Below, in pieces: positions 62,378-64,000 of a stretch of DNA of 64,000 nucleotides. The DNA comes from Romboutsia lituseburensis DSM 797 (lineage in GTDB: Bacteria > Bacillota > Clostridia > Peptostreptococcales > Peptostreptococcaceae): assembly GCF_900103615.1 (NCBI RefSeq), contig NZ_FNGW01000001.1, positions 372,001 to 436,000 on the forward strand, written 5' to 3'. A program made the translations under genes and the position numbers. Each line of letters begins with the position of its first letter. Within the stretch, counting starts at the first letter, position 1. A model generated the notes under the pieces. That model was not told where the DNA came from, made no database searches, and saw only the letters and a program-made list of their open reading frames with translations.

Positions 62378-64000
62378 TTAAACAGTTATTTTTTGTTCTT
62401 TATTATTTAGACTATTTAATATTTGAAGCAAGTTTTTGCATGCTACTTTAGTACCTATATCTTCAGTGTTTTTAATACTATCAATAATTACATCCTTTAC
62501 CTCTTCACACTCAGATATACAATTACTTTCTTTTAACATTTCATTAAAATCATTATCTTTTATCTTATTTGTAGCTATATTTACATACAGATTATATATA
62601 CTACTTGTTAGATGTTTTTGCTCTTTAATAAAATGTTTTTGCTCTTTATCATTAATTCCCATTAAGCTCATTCTATCTTCTATTAATCCAGGAACTAATA
62701 ATAAGTTTTTCATTTTATAATTGTTATGCTTGCTTTTTATACATAAATTTATTTCTTCAATCATTTCTAAGTTTACACGTTCATACATATCAACTAAATA
62801 TTTATATCCTTTTTTAATATCATATGGAAGTATAAATTTATTTACTACAAGACCTATTGCTATACCTAATAATACAAATAAAATTCTATTTATAAATAAT
62901 ATAGAAACACTTCCAATCATAGCGGCAGAGCCTATAGCTGACATGGTATTAAATATCATAGAATCTCTATAATCAGTAGTATAACTTCCTAAATATCCTG
63001 CTAAGACTATAATTATTCCTCTTGCACTTGGATCTTTTATTATTGAGAATAATATAAATATCATTGTTCCACCAACTAATGTACCTTGTATTCTCTTTTT
63101 AGATTTTATAATACAATTTTCAGAGTATGGTTGAATAACAGAAAATATAGTAAACATAATCCATCTACCTTCAGATAGATTAAAATAATCCATTATAAAA
63201 CCAGAAATAGCACCTGCCAAAGCAACTTTTATTGCATATGAGAATCTAATAGATTCTTTAGATAAACCTCTCATATGAATATTTGATATCTTAAAATTAG
63301 ATGGTATTTGTAGGTTTCCTGTATATAATTTTTCACTTTTTGTATTTTTACGTTTTTTGTATTCATCAAAATAATCATGTATATTATTTAATACAATGTA
63401 AAATTCACATAAATTTATGTCTTCTATTTCATCTAAATTTATATCATATTCTATTAACTCTTCTTTTTCTATATACAATTTTAATTTTTTAATTTCAGAT
63501 TCCATAATATCCAAACATATTTCTTGATTTTTATTATTTAGATCTGAAGCATTGTTGTTCATTTTTTTATCATAATAATTATCTAATATCAAACTTATTC
63601 TTTCTAATGATAATCCCATATTTAATATATCTATAGCACTATCATTAAGATAAAATTCATCTTTTCTATTATCATATAACATCTTTTTTAAAGAATTTAT
63701 GTTATTTTCGATTTTTAAATTAATCTCTTCGATATTTTTATTTTCTTTGATATTTCTAATTTTAGTTAATATATCTTCACTTGTTGAAATAAATATTTTT
63801 TTACTACTTTTTTCTAACTTATTTTTATTTACTAAAAACTGAGGTATCATAATGCATAGTGCACCAAACGCTAACGATAACAATCTTACAGGAAATTCAT
63901 TAGCTGAAACTGGAGATCCTACCATGAATAAATATTGTAAACCAAATGCTATATACATAGGTCTTTTTAAGTCATAAGTAAATAAGTAACCTACTACGAA
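62378..64000 (-). CDS. FUSC-family membrane protein, 5' end outside the window
   Basis: About 540 residues are visible. The frame stays open to the window edge, where FVVGYLFTYDLKRPMYIAFGLQYLF matches the first helical bundle of the paralogue at 56937. GRWIMFTIFSVIQPYSENCIIKSKKRIQGTLVGGTM is the FUSC hallmark, followed by the second helix bundle and a helical tail. An internal ATG at 63958 is not the true start because coding similarity continues past it. The role is probably export or envelope-related; the substrate is unknown. Confidence 0.87.
   Translation of the reverse strand, partial: FVVGYLFTYDLKRPMYIAFGLQYLFMVGSPVSANEFPVRLLSLAFGALCIMIPQFLVNKNKLEKSSKKIFISTSEDILTKIRNIKENKNIEEINLKIENNINSLKKMLYDNRKDEFYLNDSAIDILNMGLSLERISLILDNYYDKKMNNNASDLNNKNQEICLDIMESEIKKLKLYIEKEELIEYDINLDEIEDINLCEFYIVLNNIHDYFDEYKKRKNTKSEKLYTGNLQIPSNFKISNIHMRGLSKESIRFSYAIKVALAGAISGFIMDYFNLSEGRWIMFTIFSVIQPYSENCIIKSKKRIQGTLVGGTMIFILFSIIKDPSARGIIIVLAGYLGSYTTDYRDSMIFNTMSAIGSAAMIGSVSILFINRILFVLLGIAIGLVVNKFILPYDIKKGYKYLVDMYERVNLEMIEEINLCIKSKHNNYKMKNLLLVPGLIEDRMSLMGINDKEQKHFIKEQKHLTSSIYNLYVNIATNKIKDNDFNEMLKESNCISECEEVKDVIIDSIKNTEDIGTKVACKNLLQILNSLNNKEQKITV

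Noticed and set aside
1-64000. CRISPR array, tRNA or rRNA genes, phage or transposase genes
   Set aside because: Read for regularly spaced direct repeats, cloverleaf-type GTTCRA segments and mobile-element proteins; none seen. A covariance scan would be needed to exclude small RNAs.

Overview
This 64 kb window is very AT-rich, has compact operons with strong AGGAGG-type ribosome binding sites, and frequently uses GTG or TTG starts. A SpoVB-like flippase, a T-box leader, a UvsE endonuclease, BceAB-like transporters and a clostridial-type chloramphenicol acetyltransferase point to a spore-forming member of the Clostridia, most likely Peptostreptococcaceae (Clostridioides/Paraclostridium/Romboutsia-like). 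This is inferred from gene content and base composition only. No rRNA, tRNA, CRISPR array, transposase or phage gene was seen.

Layout. 1-9 kb is a patchwork of small accessory genes: a partial VOC protein, three CPBP membrane-protease genes, a PadR/DUF1048/DUF1048 operon, a CatP-like acetyltransferase, a TetR/methyltransferase pair, a GNAT enzyme and a hexanucleotide minisatellite. 9-20 kb holds two complete paralogous cassettes, each response regulator / histidine kinase / ABC ATPase / very large FtsX-type permease. The two share an identical 55-bp promoter segment. 20-31 kb is an 11-gene surface-glycan operon on the minus strand. It starts with a one-piece Wzz/tyrosine-kinase protein and runs through a full PglF-PglE-PglD-PglC (diacetylbacillosamine-type) priming set, a GT4 glycosyltransferase, a UDP-sugar dehydrogenase, a Wzy-like protein, a MurJ-family flippase and a secreted or anchored protein. 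A TPR-GGDEF diguanylate cyclase gene lies just upstream.

31-45 kb holds a K+/H+ antiporter, a TraX-family membrane protein, and a third two-component system encoded behind a three-gene ABC-2 transporter. Arrays of TTTAAG-type half-sites at 11-bp period lie upstream of the transporter, of the TraX gene and of the divergent DUF898 gene. This suggests one OmpR-type regulon. 45-49 kb is a sulfur module: a LysR regulator divergent from a CoA-disulfide-reductase/rhodanese fusion and a YeeE/YedE sulfur transporter. 49-56 kb has an amino-acid permease, small membrane proteins (one with an L7/L12-like tail), a DegV fatty-acid-binding protein, and a polar-amino-acid ABC importer under a T-box leader whose antiterminator/terminator module is present twice. 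56-64 kb has a TetR gene, two FUSC-family membrane proteins (the second runs off the window), uvsE, a SpoVB-like flippase and a membrane-anchored alpha/beta hydrolase.

Unifying features are numerous hairpin terminators and at least six copies of a degenerate intergenic repeat with a CAACGACTTCGTCCGTTG-like core. The most unusual regulatory signals are the duplicated T-box module, the phased direct-repeat arrays and the duplicated 55-bp promoter.
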